A stretch of DNA of 64,000 nt, from contig JAFLCC010000011.1 of the NCBI GenBank assembly GCA_017302835.1, forward strand, positions 1 through 64,000, written 5' to 3'. A program made the translations under genes and the position numbers. The DNA comes from Deltaproteobacteria bacterium (GTDB lineage Bacteria; Bdellovibrionota; Bdellovibrionia; Bdellovibrionales; Bdellovibrionaceae). The first letter of the stretch is position 1. Every line of letters starts with the position of its first letter. The notes below the pieces were generated by a model. That model searched no databases. It was not told where the DNA came from and saw only the letters and a program-made list of their open reading frames with translations. Shown piece by piece: positions 62,778-64,000 of this stretch.

Positions 62778-62969
62778 ATGAAGCTATTCAAAATTGTTTT
62801 AGATTTTCTTTTCGGAAAAGACCCAGATATTTTCGATAATCAAGGCAATGTAAGCCATAGTCTTCCAAGAAAAAAATGGGAAGAGTGGCACCAAAGAACC
62901 AAAATTGATTCTCACCACAATTGGAGATCTCATACTGGCCGAACTGGCAACTTGAATAGAAAAAAATAA
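62778..62969 (+). CDS. small basic His/Trp-rich protein
   Basis: A 63-residue cytoplasmic protein: a short amphipathic head (MKLFKIVLDFLFGKD) then a basic part with DIFDNQGNVSHSLPRKKWEEW and HHNWRSHTGRTG. No family known to me, but the composition and the good terminator behind it support a real gene. A ribosome site GGATCTAGAG is weak. The antisense frame over the same stretch is rejected. Confidence 0.55.
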   Translation: MKLFKIVLDFLFGKDPDIFDNQGNVSHSLPRKKWEEWHQRTKIDSHHNWRSHTGRTGNLNRKK

Positions 62970-62990
62970 TCCTTTTTGACGGAATCACGC

Positions 62991-63023
62991 CTTGTTCCTG
63001 ACCTTTTGGGAACAGGTTCTTTT
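62991..63023 (+). terminator. intrinsic terminator, convergent with mutS
   Basis: CTTGTTCC (62991-62998) pairs with GGAACAGG (63009-63016, one G-U) around a 10-base loop, then TTCTTTT follows on the plus strand. It ends the 63-residue gene and overlaps the mutS stop codon at 63022. Confidence 0.6.
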
Positions 63024-64000
63024 AAAACTGGCTCTCTAGATTTTCCTTTAACGAGTTAAGATGCACTAGTGCCTGTAGTGGCGTTGTTTTGGCGATATCG
63101 ATTTTACAGATTTTTTTCTTTATTATTTTAAATTTATCCAACTCTCCCAGATCCGTTTCCCCTAACTCTACTTTCCTTGGGGTCAAGGTTTCCTGATCAA
63201 ACAATGACAATTGTTTGTTTGTTTTCTTCTCTGCCTGAGAATCAAGCTTTAAAACTAAATATTTTTTTGCTTTTTCAGTAACTTCCAGGGGCATCCCAGA
63301 TAATTCGGCAACCTGAATCCCATAACTTTTTTCAGCAGGTCCAGGTTTTAGTAGATGTAAAAAATCAATTTTTCCATGATTCTCGGTAATCGCCATGTGG
63401 GCATTTTTAACAAAAGTAAATCGATGTGAAAATTCAGTAAGTTCATGATAATGTGTTGCGAATAAAGTGTAGGCCTTCACCTGATGAATCAGAAATTCTA
63501 CGATAGCTTCAGCTAAACTCAAACCGTCATAGGTTGCCGTTCCGCGACCAATCTCATCAAGCAAAATCAGAGATCTGGACGTGGCTTCTTTCAGCATGTC
63601 AGCCGTTTCCGTCATTTCGACCATAAAAGTAGACAAACCTTCGGAAAGATTATCGCTGGCTCCAATGCGGGTGTGAATCGATTCCAAAATCGGCAACCTG
63701 CAATAAGAAGCAGGAACGAAACTTCCCATTTGTGCTAAAATTTGAATCAAAGCTACCTGGCGCATTAAAGTACTTTTCCCTGCCATATTAGGTCCGGTGA
63801 TTAGCCAACACTCATTTTTTTTAACTTCTATACTATTTGGAACAAACCGAGTGTTCAGAACCTTCTCAATAACAGGGTGTCGTCCTTCCACGATTTTAAT
63901 ATCAGAATCTTTCTCTAAAATGGGCTTCACATAGTTAGACTCTAAAGCGAGCCAAGCTAATGAAGACAGGGCGTCTATCTCTGACACCCTATGGGACAAT
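63022..64000 (-). CDS. mutS: DNA mismatch repair protein MutS, C-terminal part (cut by window edge)
   Basis: The last 325 residues of MutS: the end of the core/lever region, then the ABC-type ATPase. Walker A GPNMAGKSTLMRQVA, the IGASDNLSEGLSTFMVEM signature, Walker B LILLDEIGRGTATYDG and ATHYHEL are intact. A helix-turn-helix dimer part follows to the C-terminus. The frame runs off the right edge, so the apparent first codon is internal. It initiates mismatch repair with MutL. Confidence 0.96.
   Translation of the reverse strand, partial: LSHRVSEIDALSSLAWLALESNYVKPILEKDSDIKIVEGRHPVIEKVLNTRFVPNSIEVKKNECWLITGPNMAGKSTLMRQVALIQILAQMGSFVPASYCRLPILESIHTRIGASDNLSEGLSTFMVEMTETADMLKEATSRSLILLDEIGRGTATYDGLSLAEAIVEFLIHQVKAYTLFATHYHELTEFSHRFTFVKNAHMAITENHGKIDFLHLLKPGPAEKSYGIQVAELSGMPLEVTEKAKKYLVLKLDSQAEKKTNKQLSLFDQETLTPRKVELGETDLGELDKFKIIKKKICKIDIAKTTPLQALVHLNSLKENLESQF

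Noticed and set aside
62788-62988. 66-residue minus-strand frame opposite the small His/Trp-rich gene
   Set aside because: No ribosome site, and the plus-strand frame has a more protein-like composition and a terminator behind it.

Overview
The window is AT-rich, densely coded DNA from a Gram-negative bacterium. It encodes a YfgM/BamB-like pair, Lol-type lipoproteins, an outer-membrane barrel candidate and many signal peptides. My best guess is a member of the Bdellovibrionota or a neighbouring 'deltaproteobacterial' lineage. That rests on remembered family resemblance: a ferrochelatase with an internal cysteine cluster (a type described from Myxococcus), PilZ proteins and many lineage-specific secreted proteins. 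It is inference, not proof. I see no rRNA, tRNA, CRISPR array or intact insertion sequence.

Layout. 1-4.2 kb: a secreted propeller-like protein, a thioredoxin/DUF302/TlpA cluster divergent from an ArsR-type repressor, and a small secreted protein made of four exact-length 31-residue repeats. 4.4-8.9 kb: class I ribonucleotide reductase nrdA-nrdB with two NrdR-like boxes 31 bp apart upstream. 9.2-17.8 kb: mixed genes (YhcC radical SAM, MnmD-like methyltransferase, GYF-PilZ protein, a secreted protein with a metzincin zinc motif, patatin, DedA, an outer-membrane protein, an M23 lipoprotein). 17.9-25.6 kb: glyA, rpiB and the fatty-acid cluster yceD-rpmF-fabH-fabD-fabG-acpP-fabF, with plsX missing from its usual place. 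25.8-28.3 kb: an NMT1/THI5-type ABC importer.

28.5-30.5 kb is an accessory patch. It holds a catalytic-domain-only tyrosine recombinase, a 30-bp palindrome and a membrane-tailed HTH protein. 30.6-38.1 kb carries leucine-type dehydrogenase, YfgM/BamB-like proteins, a secreted endonuclease/phosphatase-fold protein, a sensor kinase and a TrmA/RlmD-type RNA methyltransferase. 38.0-39.6 kb is a second accessory patch: a decayed MazF-type toxin-antitoxin remnant and an AAA/DUF4143 ATPase whose promoter is wrapped in a repeated motif and a 46-bp perfect palindrome.

39.6-62.2 kb is almost entirely minus strand. The chemotaxis operon cheA-cheW-mcp-cheR-cheB runs, translationally coupled, into a cysteine-rich protein and sufE. 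It is followed by the haem operon hemA-hemCD-hemL-[sensor kinase-response regulator]-hemE-hemN-hemY-hemH. The two-component pair is embedded in the haem operon by ATGA overlaps. The chemotaxis proteins have unusual architectures: CheR carries a receiver plus what looks like a dead CheB domain, and CheB carries an N-terminal CheD-like domain without the catalytic cysteine. The right end holds two small ORFs and the 3' part of mutS, cut by the window edge.

The most unusual items are the pseudo-enzyme chemotaxis fusions, the haem-embedded two-component system, and the two accessory patches with large palindromes. All similarity statements are from reading the translated sequence; no database search was run.
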